DNA of 61,743 bases, taken from positions 1 through 61,743 of the forward strand of contig JACNJU010000039.1 of the NCBI GenBank assembly GCA_014382375.1, read 5' to 3'. The position numbers and the translations under genes are program-made. Every line of letters begins with the position of its first letter. The stretch's first letter is position 1. The notes beneath the pieces were generated by a model, which worked only from the letters and a program-made list of their open reading frames with translations, searched no databases and had not been told where the DNA came from. This stretch comes from Rhodospirillaceae bacterium. GTDB taxonomy: Bacteria; Pseudomonadota; Alphaproteobacteria; Rhodospirillales; JABHCV01. Positions 33,331 to 40,493 of the stretch are shown here, piece after piece.

Positions 33331-35313
33331 TTACAGCTTCATCCCTAACGTGCGACCTTCATAGATCGCCGCAACGGCCAATCTGGGTGACACACAATCA
33401 CCAATGGAGTGAACCTCAATGTCACATTCGCCAAGATCGTCGATGATCGTGGTTTCGGCAACATTGGTGGTTGCCAGCACCAGGGTATCGGCTTTAACAA
33501 AGGTCTCCGAACCATCGAGCAAATTGCGCACGGTTCCGCCTTCTCCTTGCCAGTCCGTCAGGGCTGATTCTGTCATCCACGATGCGCCATTTTTCTTCAA
33601 CTGCTCACGCAAGGTTCCATCCGCCGCCGTCCGTACAATCCATTTGCCGACCATCGCGGCACCGGTAACGATGATCACCTCGTGTCCCTGCAACGCCAGA
33701 TGTAAAGCCGTGCCGCCACCGCGCCAGTCGCTGGTGTCATCGACAAGTATGACCTTTTTACCGGGCTTAGCTGCGTTGCCCATGATGTCTTCCACCGACC
33801 AGACATTGGGTTTGTTGACCCCCTGCAATTCATCCATGCCCGGAATGCCACGCTGAAAACCGGTCTGCGTCGGCAATGATCCTGTCGCGACAACCACGCA
33901 ACCCGCCTCATAACCATCAAGCTCGTCCGCTTCCACATAGGTGTTGTATTTGACCTGTACCTGAAGTTTTTCCAGTTGGCGTTCATACCACTGGATCAAT
34001 TCTGTTATCTGTTCGCGGCGTGGCTGCAATCCGGCCAGACGAAACTGGCCGCCCAAAGCACCCGATGCCTCAAGCAAGGTTACCCGGTGGCCACGTTCTG
34101 CCGCCACCCGGGCGCATTCAAGACCGGCGGGTCCACCGCCAACAATCAGAACGTGGCGCGGGTTGTCGCTTCGACGGAAGCGATCACCACCCCATTCGAA
34201 TTCCCGTCCCGCCGACGGATTGACCAGACAGGAGATCCAGTAATCCCGCGAGCGCCGCCCCCAACACATCTGATTGCACGAAATGCAGCCGCGCACGTCT
34301 TCATCGCGACCTTCCCGTGCCTTGTTGGCAAGGTGCGGGTCGGCGATTTGCCCGCGCACAATACTGACTGTATCGGCCTGGCCTGCGGCAATGACATAGT
34401 TGGCGTTTTCCGGGGTGCGAATATGGCTTTCGGCCTGAATGCGGGTGTGTTTGACCACCTGTTTGAGAGATTCAGCCAGTGGCACACCAAGTTTCTCACC
34501 AAAAAAGAAGGTTGGCATCAATTCGGCAAAATCGAAATAACTGGCCGTCCCGCACGAAATATAATCAACCAGGGCGCGCTTGTCATGATAAGCAGCAATT
34601 TCCTGAAGCGCCTCGTTACCAAGGGCAATATCTGTCTTGTGATCGGACGCAGTGGCCAAGCCGATGATAAAATCTTCGCCAACCCGGGCGCGGATGCGCG
34701 AGGTGATTTCAGTCGAGAACCGCATACGATTTTCAAACGAGCCGCCCCAACGATCATCACGGCGGTTGTTCCAGGGCAGCCAGAACTGATCAATAAGGGC
34801 GTTGTAAGCGGCGAACAATTCGACGCCGTCAAAACCGGCCTCATAGGCCCGCCTGGCCGCTTCGACAAAGCTTTCGATGATTTCCTCAATTTCCGCTTCG
34901 TTCATTTTATGACTGCCGTCGGCATCATGAAATGATGGCAATCCCGATGGCGACCAGTTGGGCTGAAAGGAAAGGTCGTAATCACCATGCTGGCCAACAT
35001 GATAGAGTTGATGGATCATCACCACACCTACGGCCTTGCAAGCATCCGTGATTTTCCGAAATGCCGGAATGATCGCATCATCCGCGTGGCGGAAATTTCC
35101 CCGCGTAAGCACGCCGGTGGCGTGAACGGGTACAGGCTCTACGACGATCATCGCCGCCCCGCCCATTGCGCGCTCAAGATAGTAACCCAAATGACGCTCG
35201 CCCGGCAGACCGCCCGTTGCCATATTGGCCGTATGAGCGCCAAAGACGATGCGGTTGCGCAGGGTCTTGTGCCGAAGATCGAGCGGTTCGAACAAGTGAG
35301 CGTGTGCCGTCAT
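33331..35313 (-). CDS. NADH:flavin oxidoreductase of the trimethylamine dehydrogenase/DgcA/dienoyl-CoA reductase family (660 aa)
   Basis: FMN TIM-barrel (1-335; LRNRIVFGAHTANM, YEAGFDGVELFAAYNALIDQF), a [4Fe-4S] site CISCNQMCWGRRSRDYWISC (C-x2-C-x3-C-x11-C) and a C-terminal FAD/NAD domain (HVLIVGGGPAGLECARVAAERG near 375). Family members oxidise trimethylamine, dimethylamine or dimethylglycine, or reduce dienoyl-CoA. Beside carnitine genes a DgcA-like role in dimethylglycine demethylation is attractive but unproven. ATG 35313 has AGGGCGGGG upstream, and avoids overlap with the pirin gene that a start at 35352 would need. Confidence 0.82.
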   Translation of the reverse strand: MTAHAHLFEPLDLRHKTLRNRIVFGAHTANMATGGLPGERHLGYYLERAMGGAAMIVVEPVPVHATGVLTRGNFRHADDAIIPAFRKITDACKAVGVVMIHQLYHVGQHGDYDLSFQPNWSPSGLPSFHDADGSHKMNEAEIEEIIESFVEAARRAYEAGFDGVELFAAYNALIDQFWLPWNNRRDDRWGGSFENRMRFSTEITSRIRARVGEDFIIGLATASDHKTDIALGNEALQEIAAYHDKRALVDYISCGTASYFDFAELMPTFFFGEKLGVPLAESLKQVVKHTRIQAESHIRTPENANYVIAAGQADTVSIVRGQIADPHLANKAREGRDEDVRGCISCNQMCWGRRSRDYWISCLVNPSAGREFEWGGDRFRRSDNPRHVLIVGGGPAGLECARVAAERGHRVTLLEASGALGGQFRLAGLQPRREQITELIQWYERQLEKLQVQVKYNTYVEADELDGYEAGCVVVATGSLPTQTGFQRGIPGMDELQGVNKPNVWSVEDIMGNAAKPGKKVILVDDTSDWRGGGTALHLALQGHEVIIVTGAAMVGKWIVRTAADGTLREQLKKNGASWMTESALTDWQGEGGTVRNLLDGSETFVKADTLVLATTNVAETTIIDDLGECDIEVHSIGDCVSPRLAVAAIYEGRTLGMKL

Positions 35314-35323
35314 AACCCCGCCC

Positions 35324-36151
35324 TTAAAATCGTCCGTTTTGGAAATCATCAATCGCCTGACGAATTTCGTCCTTGGTATTCATGACAAAGGGGCCGTAGC
35401 GGGCGATCGGCTCGCCAAACGGGCGACCGGCCAAAAGAATAAAACGCCCGCCCATGGAACTGCTGACGCTGATCTGTTCACCCTCACTTAATATTGCCAA
35501 ATGGTCTGACCCGACGGGTTCGCCTGCGACGTCCACTATGCCCTCAAAAACATAGATAAAGGACGTGTGAACAGCGGGCACCTCATGTTGAAACGTACCG
35601 CCGCCGGGCAGGGAAACATCCAGGTAGACGGGTTCTATATCGATGCCGTTGACAGGTCCCTCCACCCCGTCCACGATCCCCGCGATGACACGAATTTCCG
35701 TTCCGTCTTCCCTGCTAACGGTAGGCACATCTTCAGGGTCGATATCCTGATAACGCGGTTCACACATTTTTTTTGATGCCGGAAGATTGACCCACAGCTG
35801 AAAGCCACTCATCTCTCCTTCGCTCTGTTCGGGCATTTCTGAATGAATGATCCCCCGTCCTGCTGTCATCCATTGCACACCGCCGGGCTTGAGCAAGCCC
35901 TCCGCGCCCGTATTGTCCCGGTGGCGCATCAGCCCTTTGATCATATAGGTGACGGTCTCGAAGCCACGATGGGGATGATCGGGAAAACCGGCGATGTAAT
36001 CATCAGGGTTTTCAGTGCCAAAATTATCAAGAAGAAGAAACGGATCGAGCTCTTCGAGCATTTGCGAACCAATTGACCGCCTGAGGGTGACCCCGGCCCC
36101 GTCAGATGTCAGCTGGGATTTCAAAACGTTGGTGACAGTGCGTTGGCTCAT
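35324..36151 (-). CDS. Pirin-family bicupin (275 aa)
   Basis: N-terminal pirin cupin with metal ligands in PDHPHRGFETVTYM (two His) and RGIIHSEMPE (His, Glu); the C-terminal cupin holds HEVPAVHTSFIYVFEG. Bacterial pirins include quercetinases and metabolic redox regulators. ATG 36151 is chosen because GGAGG lies eight bases before it. It sits between the flavin oxidoreductase and DapA-family genes in the same direction. Role here unknown. Confidence 0.9.
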   Translation of the reverse strand: MSQRTVTNVLKSQLTSDGAGVTLRRSIGSQMLEELDPFLLLDNFGTENPDDYIAGFPDHPHRGFETVTYMIKGLMRHRDNTGAEGLLKPGGVQWMTAGRGIIHSEMPEQSEGEMSGFQLWVNLPASKKMCEPRYQDIDPEDVPTVSREDGTEIRVIAGIVDGVEGPVNGIDIEPVYLDVSLPGGGTFQHEVPAVHTSFIYVFEGIVDVAGEPVGSDHLAILSEGEQISVSSSMGGRFILLAGRPFGEPIARYGPFVMNTKDEIRQAIDDFQNGRF

Positions 36152-36181
36152 CGTATTAACCTCCACAAAAGTGCATCGCCT

Positions 36182-37087
36182 TTACGCCTCAGCAAGAATA
36201 GCCTGAATGTCTGATCTGGCCGACGTTAAGACGTCCCGCAGATTTTCCATATCTGCCTCTGGCAGTGATTTTAGTGGCGGTCGCACTGTCCCCGCAGGAA
36301 GATCAAAGAATTGACACGCGAACTTGGTGCATTGAATAAGCTGCCCGCCACCTTCAAGAACACTGGTTAATTCCAGCAGCGCCGCCATGATACGCCGTGC
36401 TTTGACAAAATTCTGCTCTTTCACGCAAGCGTCATACAAGGCAACCACTTCTTCGGCGAAGAAATTACCCATGGGCGTGACCCAGCTGGTCGCCCCCCAG
36501 ACGAAGAATTCCAGAGCCTGATCCTCGGCCCCGCAGCTCAGCTCAATGCCGGGGTAATTATTGGCCAGCAAATGAAGGCGATTGATGTCGCCACTGGCTT
36601 CCTTGATCGCCTTGATGTTGGGGCTTTTTGAAACCAGATCAAGGTAGTCCTCGCCCATGCTGACCCCGGTACGGCCCGGATAATTATAAAGCATGATCGG
36701 CAAGCCGGCGGCCTTGTCTATGGCCAGACAATGGGCGGCGTTTTCCTGTTCGGTGGGAAGAGAGTAGTAGGGTGCCGCAACAAGCAGGCCATCGGCGCCT
36801 GCATCACGCGCCGCTTCACCGTAAGCACAAGCGGCAGCGGTACTGATGTCATTGACCCCGCAAACAAACTGCGCCCGGCCGTTGATAATGTCCCCGGCAA
36901 ACTGGAACTGGCGAATCCGCTCTTCGGGCGACAGGGCATAAAACTCGCCGGTGGTGCCGCCAACGATGATGCCATACACACCCCCCTCGATCATGTATTC
37001 GATGACCGCGGCAAAGCCGTCTTCGTCTATGGAGTGATCGTCATGAAGCGGTGTTATCACCGGTGGTATAATGCCCTCGAATATCAT
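36182..37087 (-). CDS. Dihydrodipicolinate synthase/N-acetylneuraminate lyase-family protein (301 aa)
   Basis: Class I aldolase (DapA/NanA family) TIM barrel. Schiff-base lysine in IKAIKEASGDI near 165, catalytic Tyr in IMLYNYPGRTGV near 137, and GIIVGGTTGEFYALSPEER near 40. It overlaps functionally with the proline-racemase-family gene 3 bp upstream. In hydroxyproline catabolism such pairs comprise an epimerase/dehydratase and a pyrroline-hydroxycarboxylate deaminase, so that role is a good guess. GAGG lies eight bases before ATG 37087. Confidence 0.85.
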   Translation of the reverse strand: MIFEGIIPPVITPLHDDHSIDEDGFAAVIEYMIEGGVYGIIVGGTTGEFYALSPEERIRQFQFAGDIINGRAQFVCGVNDISTAAACAYGEAARDAGADGLLVAAPYYSLPTEQENAAHCLAIDKAAGLPIMLYNYPGRTGVSMGEDYLDLVSKSPNIKAIKEASGDINRLHLLANNYPGIELSCGAEDQALEFFVWGATSWVTPMGNFFAEEVVALYDACVKEQNFVKARRIMAALLELTSVLEGGGQLIQCTKFACQFFDLPAGTVRPPLKSLPEADMENLRDVLTSARSDIQAILAEA

Positions 37088-37090
37088 TTA

Positions 37091-38134
37091 TTAATCCTCA
37101 AGTTCTGCAAGTGCTGGTCCCCAGGTATCGGACAGGGAGAAACCTTCGGGGAACGGGCCCGTCGGATCAAGCCCTATCTGCTGAAATCCGTAAATCCATC
37201 CCCGCCCCGTAACCCGGGGAAGGACGACAACCTTCTCCCCCAGCTTGTCGGTGCCAAGAAGGCTAACCTCAAACTCACTGCCAATAATCGAGATTGTCTT
37301 TGTTTTATCGCCAACCGCTATTTCACCGCGCGCGAACTGGGTCGCCAGATTTGCCGAACTGCCCGTCCCGCAAGGTGAGCGATCAACCCGGCCCGGGGAC
37401 ATGGTCGTACAGGTGCGCACGAAATCAGGCTGGCTACGATCACGAAACATAACGTAGGCGATACCATTGATTTCAGGTGTTGTTGGATGGACGACCGGAA
37501 AATCCCTGTTGCAGGCGGCCTTCAAAATCATTCCTGCCTCGACCAGCCCTCGGGCATTGTCAGGGGTTATGGTCAGGCCCAATTGCTGGACATCGACAAT
37601 GGCATAGAAGACACCGCCAAAAGCCAGATCAATGCTGACATCACCCCATTCTTCCGTACTGATGACCTGATCCAGGCTTTCAATAAAAGACGGTACCATG
37701 TTGAGCGAGACCTGCTGACACCGGCCACCCTGGCAACGGGCCGTCGCCCGCACCAGTCCTGCGGCCGTATCCAGGGTGACGACGGTTTCGGGCTCTACCA
37801 TCTCTATGGTGCCGGTTTCCAAAAGGGCCGTAACCACACAGATGGAATTGCTGCCGGACATGGCGTGGGCCTGATCGGGTTGCAGGACGATAAAACCCGC
37901 ATCCGCGTCCGGGTGAGTCGGCGGCGTCAGAATATTGACTGATGCCTGAACGCATCCACGGGGTTCAAAAATCAGAAACTTGCGAAGTTCTGTACCAGGC
38001 CCCGGCGCATTCAGATAAGCCAACTTGGCGGCCATGGTGTCACCGGGAATGTCAATAACACCCGCAGTGACGACCTTGCCGACCTCGCCCTCACAATGAA
38101 CGTCAACAAGCTGTAAGGTTTTCTTCCAACGCAC
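37091..38134 (-). CDS. Proline racemase superfamily protein (hydroxyproline epimerase/dehydratase-like, 347 aa)
   Basis: Diaminopimelate-epimerase-like fold. The second catalytic Cys is in VDRSPCGTGSSA near 255. The first catalytic position reads HAMSGSNSIC near 90, Ser instead of the Cys of proline racemase (CGH). Ser/Thr at this place is seen in trans-3-hydroxyproline dehydratases and some 4-hydroxyproline epimerases. The start is GTG 38134, supported by AGGAGG eight bases upstream. It likely works with the adjacent DapA-family enzyme on a hydroxylated proline or its betaine. Confidence 0.85.
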   Translation of the reverse strand: MRWKKTLQLVDVHCEGEVGKVVTAGVIDIPGDTMAAKLAYLNAPGPGTELRKFLIFEPRGCVQASVNILTPPTHPDADAGFIVLQPDQAHAMSGSNSICVVTALLETGTIEMVEPETVVTLDTAAGLVRATARCQGGRCQQVSLNMVPSFIESLDQVISTEEWGDVSIDLAFGGVFYAIVDVQQLGLTITPDNARGLVEAGMILKAACNRDFPVVHPTTPEINGIAYVMFRDRSQPDFVRTCTTMSPGRVDRSPCGTGSSANLATQFARGEIAVGDKTKTISIIGSEFEVSLLGTDKLGEKVVVLPRVTGRGWIYGFQQIGLDPTGPFPEGFSLSDTWGPALAELED

Positions 38135-38149
38135 CGATCTAGCCTCCTT

Positions 38150-38312
38150 TTATTTTAATATCAGCAACGTAATACCCGAAAGCAGGATCAAGCCAATGAT
38201 AATTCGTTTGAACAGGTTACCGTTCAGATATGGGTACAGCTTGACGCCGAACCAGGAGCCAATAATAACAGCAGGTACGCACCACACTAAATCGGCAAAA
38301 GTTTTGAGAAAT
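38150..38312 (-). pseudogene. C-terminal remnant of a TauE/SafE-family permease
   Basis: Only the last ~50 residues of a TauE/SafE sulfite/organosulfonate exporter-type permease remain: PAVIIGSWFGVKLYPYLNG followed by FKRIIIGLILLSGITLLIL and a stop. The in-frame upstream sequence (to 38416) is Arg/Ser-rich and unlike a membrane protein. The full family protein has ~250 residues, so this is a decayed end. It lies 15 bp before the AGGAGG of the proline-racemase-family gene, which suggests a former operon. Confidence 0.65.
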
Positions 38313-38420
38313 TCATTCTTCCAGCGTCTGGGTGGCGATCTGGTTTGAACCGAAAATAACGAGAAACGGCGCTCACCCTTGGCGTTTGAAACGCCGGAAA
38401 AAACCAAACGTTCCATTGGC

Positions 38421-38532
38421 CCACCCCGTGGTGTTGATTTATTGGGTCATCAACGTCATGGCCGGTCCCGTTCGGGAATGGAAATTCCCCACCGGCCCGG
38501 ATCATAAGTGGATCGTGAGCAAACCGGTTTAA
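38421..38532 (+). pseudogene. C-terminal remnant of a second iolB
   Basis: In-frame NVMAGPVREWKFPTGPDHKW, then a few residues and TAA, matches the C-terminus of the intact IolB at 59666-60475 (NVMAGPVREWKF identical, then PDH.WI). Upstream, HPV is followed by a garbled copy of the GYDLYYL region that fits a small indel. No N-terminal part is present. It is a relic of a second inositol-catabolism gene, facing the TauE relic head to head. Confidence 0.7.
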
Positions 38533-38535
38533 GGC

Positions 38536-38838
38536 TCAAAGCCTGATTTCTGCCTTTTTATCCGGCGCGCTTTGCCAGTTATCACCTGCCGCGACAAGGC
38601 ATGTGTTTCCACTGGGTTGGGTGATAACAATGGAAAACGTTCCGTTTTCCGAAGCAAAAATCTCGATCATCGAACCGTTGGAAGCGAGACCAACGGAGAC
38701 GGGCTTTTCCGCGTATCCTTTTTGCAGCTTCTTAACAAATTCAGCCCTGCTTCCACAAACCGTTTGAGCCTGGCCAATAGTTGGCAGAGCGTTAAAGACG
38801 ATCAACGCGGCGATGAGGACAAACAATGATTTCTTCAT
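38536..38838 (-). CDS. Small exported protein of unknown function (100 aa)
   Basis: MKKSLFVLIAALIVFNALP then GQAQ gives a clear Sec signal peptide with cleavage near residue 24. The mature part (~76 aa) has two Cys (TVCGSRAEF and GNTCLVAAG) that may form a disulfide, and no recognised domain. ATG 38838 has AAAGGAG seven bases upstream; the longer reading to 38862 lacks one. Probably periplasmic. It lies next to the relic region and has its own leader with a hairpin. Confidence 0.75.
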   Translation of the reverse strand: MKKSLFVLIAALIVFNALPTIGQAQTVCGSRAEFVKKLQKGYAEKPVSVGLASNGSMIEIFASENGTFSIVITQPSGNTCLVAAGDNWQSAPDKKAEIRL

Positions 38839-39263
38839 AGTCGTGCTCCTTTCTAGACGCAAATGGCCGTCCCGGAGGACGGCCAGAGAAAAAACAACTG
38901 TTTCTGCGTTATTTTGGTTAAAAAACCATTCTCCTTGGGCGTCGCTCGAGACTTCATACTTACACTGTAAATACTACCATCTGATTAAGCATTTTTCGTT
39001 TCACAAACGCTTGAGCTCACAACCATGTGAGCAAAGGTGATCGCGCAAAAAGCATCAAGCTCTGATCAGACAGTCCACGAAAAAAGCTTAATGATTCCTG
39101 CAAATTTGTGATGTGTGCTGTGAGTGATGATCTAGATCAATGCAATTTTCGTGAAAACTTTGTCATATGATCACGCTAGGGGTATGCGTGTTTTTCGGGC
39201 GCCTTCATTTTTTTAAAAAACATCCTTGGCACGTTCTGGTGAAAACTAAGCACGGGGGTTGAG
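38839..39263. other. 425-bp gap holding the promoter region for the Nfn/Kor cluster
   Basis: No gene is visible. It contains a perfect 9-bp hairpin at 38864-38885 (TGGCCGTCC-CGGA-GGACGGCCA) in the leader of the small exported-protein gene, an FNR-like box at 39127-39140 and a TATGAT at 39166-39171 pointing towards the plus-strand genes. Confidence 0.6.
39127..39140 (+). promoter_or_regulatory. FNR/FixK-like box (ATGAT-CTAG-ATCAA)
   Basis: One mismatch to TTGAT-N4-ATCAA. A TATGAT -10 candidate begins 25 nt downstream (39166-39171), a little longer than the ideal class II spacing. It would drive the 70-aa gene and the following NfnAB-KorAB cluster under low oxygen. Confidence 0.6.
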
Positions 39264-39476
39264 ATGAACGAAGATATAGTCAAGATTATCGAGCGAGCGT
39301 TGAAAGTCGGGGAAAACCACGCGATGTGCATTACAGAAAGTGGTTTTTTATCAGCCCATCCCTCCCCTGAAGATTTGGCTAAAGACATCATTGGCGCTCT
39401 TGAAGAAGCTGGATACGGCATTTCAAGGAACAGTCAACCAGGCCCGTCGCCTGTTGAAACGTCAAATTTGACCTAG
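39264..39476 (+). CDS. Small hypothetical protein (70 aa)
   Basis: MNEDIVKIIERALKVGENHA followed by a short linker and DLAKDIIGALEEAGYGI gives two amphipathic helices and no known domain. GGGGG lies six to ten bases before ATG. Composition looks coding. It sits between two FNR-like boxes, and its stop codon lies inside the second box. It could be an oxygen-controlled regulatory or assembly peptide; no function is assigned. Confidence 0.5.
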   Translation: MNEDIVKIIERALKVGENHAMCITESGFLSAHPSPEDLAKDIIGALEEAGYGISRNSQPGPSPVETSNLT

Positions 39477-39481
39477 ATCAT
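39468..39481 (+). promoter_or_regulatory. Second FNR-like box (TTGAC-CTAG-ATCAT) with TATGAT -10
   Basis: Two mismatches to the FNR consensus, keeping symmetry and the CTAG core of the first box. TATGAT at 39503-39508 begins 21 nt after the box, the expected class II geometry. It would give an internal promoter just before nfnA. Confidence 0.5.
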
Positions 39482-39545
39482 TGTCCGTCAAGGGCAGGGG
39501 CCTATGATTGCCCATATTTATCGCCGCTGCCGGAGGTGATCCAAA

Positions 39546-40493
39546 ATGGGTTCCACGTCGAGCGAAAGAACAGACTTACAAAAAGCTTTCAATACATCCC
39601 CTGGGCTTGAGGATGAGTCCGCTGTCGAGATCATCAGGCGGGAAGATTTTTCTGACGTCACATTCATGCTTGAGTTCCATCACCCGATGATGGCGAAGGC
39701 TGCAAAGCCGGGCCAGTTTGTCATCGTCATTCCCCAGGAACACGGTGAGCGCATCCCCCTTACAATCGCAGATTTTGATCGCAAAAAAGGAACAGTAACA
39801 CTTGTCATCCAGGCCGTCGGCAAGACGACCAAAGAGATGCAACAAACCTGCCATAGAGGGACACCGCTTTTCGGTGTCGTCGGCCCCATGGGAACGCCGA
39901 GCCACATAGGAAACAACAAAAAGGTTGTTTGTGTTGGCGGTGGCCTCGGCGTGGCGCCTGTATTCCCGCAGGCACGCGCCTTTAAAGAAAGTGGCGCCTA
40001 TGTGATTGGCGTCATCGGCTTTAGAAACAAGGAATTGGTCTTTTGGGAGGAAAAATTCAGAAAATACTGCGATGAATTTATTATCTGCAGTGATGATGGT
40101 TCCGTCGGCATCAAGGGACTGGTCACCGATGGCATCAAGCTGGCTCTGAAAAAGCACACTGATATTGACGAGGTCGTCGCCATCGGGCCGCCGATCATGA
40201 TGAAAGCCTGCGCAGAAACAACCCGCCCGGCGAACATTAAAACGACCGTCAGCCTGAATCCGATCATGGTTGATGGAACCGGCATGTGTGGCGGCTGCCG
40301 GGTGAAAATCGGTGAAGGCATCAAGTTTGCTTGCGTCGATGGACCCGATTTCGACGGCCATCAGGTCGATTTCGACGATCTTATGAACCGGCTAAAACGC
40401 TTTAATGAAGATGAGAAAAAAGCCCTGGAGCGTTGGTCCGTAAGTTGTCGGATCAGGGGTAAAGAAGCGCCGCCTACCGGACCGAGGTTGTGA
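39546..40493 (+). CDS. nfnA: NfnA-like ferredoxin:NAD(P)+ oxidoreductase small subunit (315 aa)
   Basis: FNR-fold flavoprotein with a [2Fe-2S] site, as in NfnA, PyrK and SudB. It has the FAD-domain motif KPGQFVIVIP...IPLTIADFD at 55-80, NAD-site VVCVGGGLGVAPVFPQARA near 120 and the cluster motif GTGMCGGCRVKIG...FACVDGP near 240-265. With NfnB it can couple NADH, NADPH and ferredoxin, possibly by bifurcation. The N-terminus is about 25 residues longer than usual. GGAGGTGATCC (39532-39542), an exact anti-16S match, precedes ATG 39546. The stop overlaps nfnB (TGATG). Confidence 0.86.
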   Translation: MGSTSSERTDLQKAFNTSPGLEDESAVEIIRREDFSDVTFMLEFHHPMMAKAAKPGQFVIVIPQEHGERIPLTIADFDRKKGTVTLVIQAVGKTTKEMQQTCHRGTPLFGVVGPMGTPSHIGNNKKVVCVGGGLGVAPVFPQARAFKESGAYVIGVIGFRNKELVFWEEKFRKYCDEFIICSDDGSVGIKGLVTDGIKLALKKHTDIDEVVAIGPPIMMKACAETTRPANIKTTVSLNPIMVDGTGMCGGCRVKIGEGIKFACVDGPDFDGHQVDFDDLMNRLKRFNEDEKKALERWSVSCRIRGKEAPPTGPRL

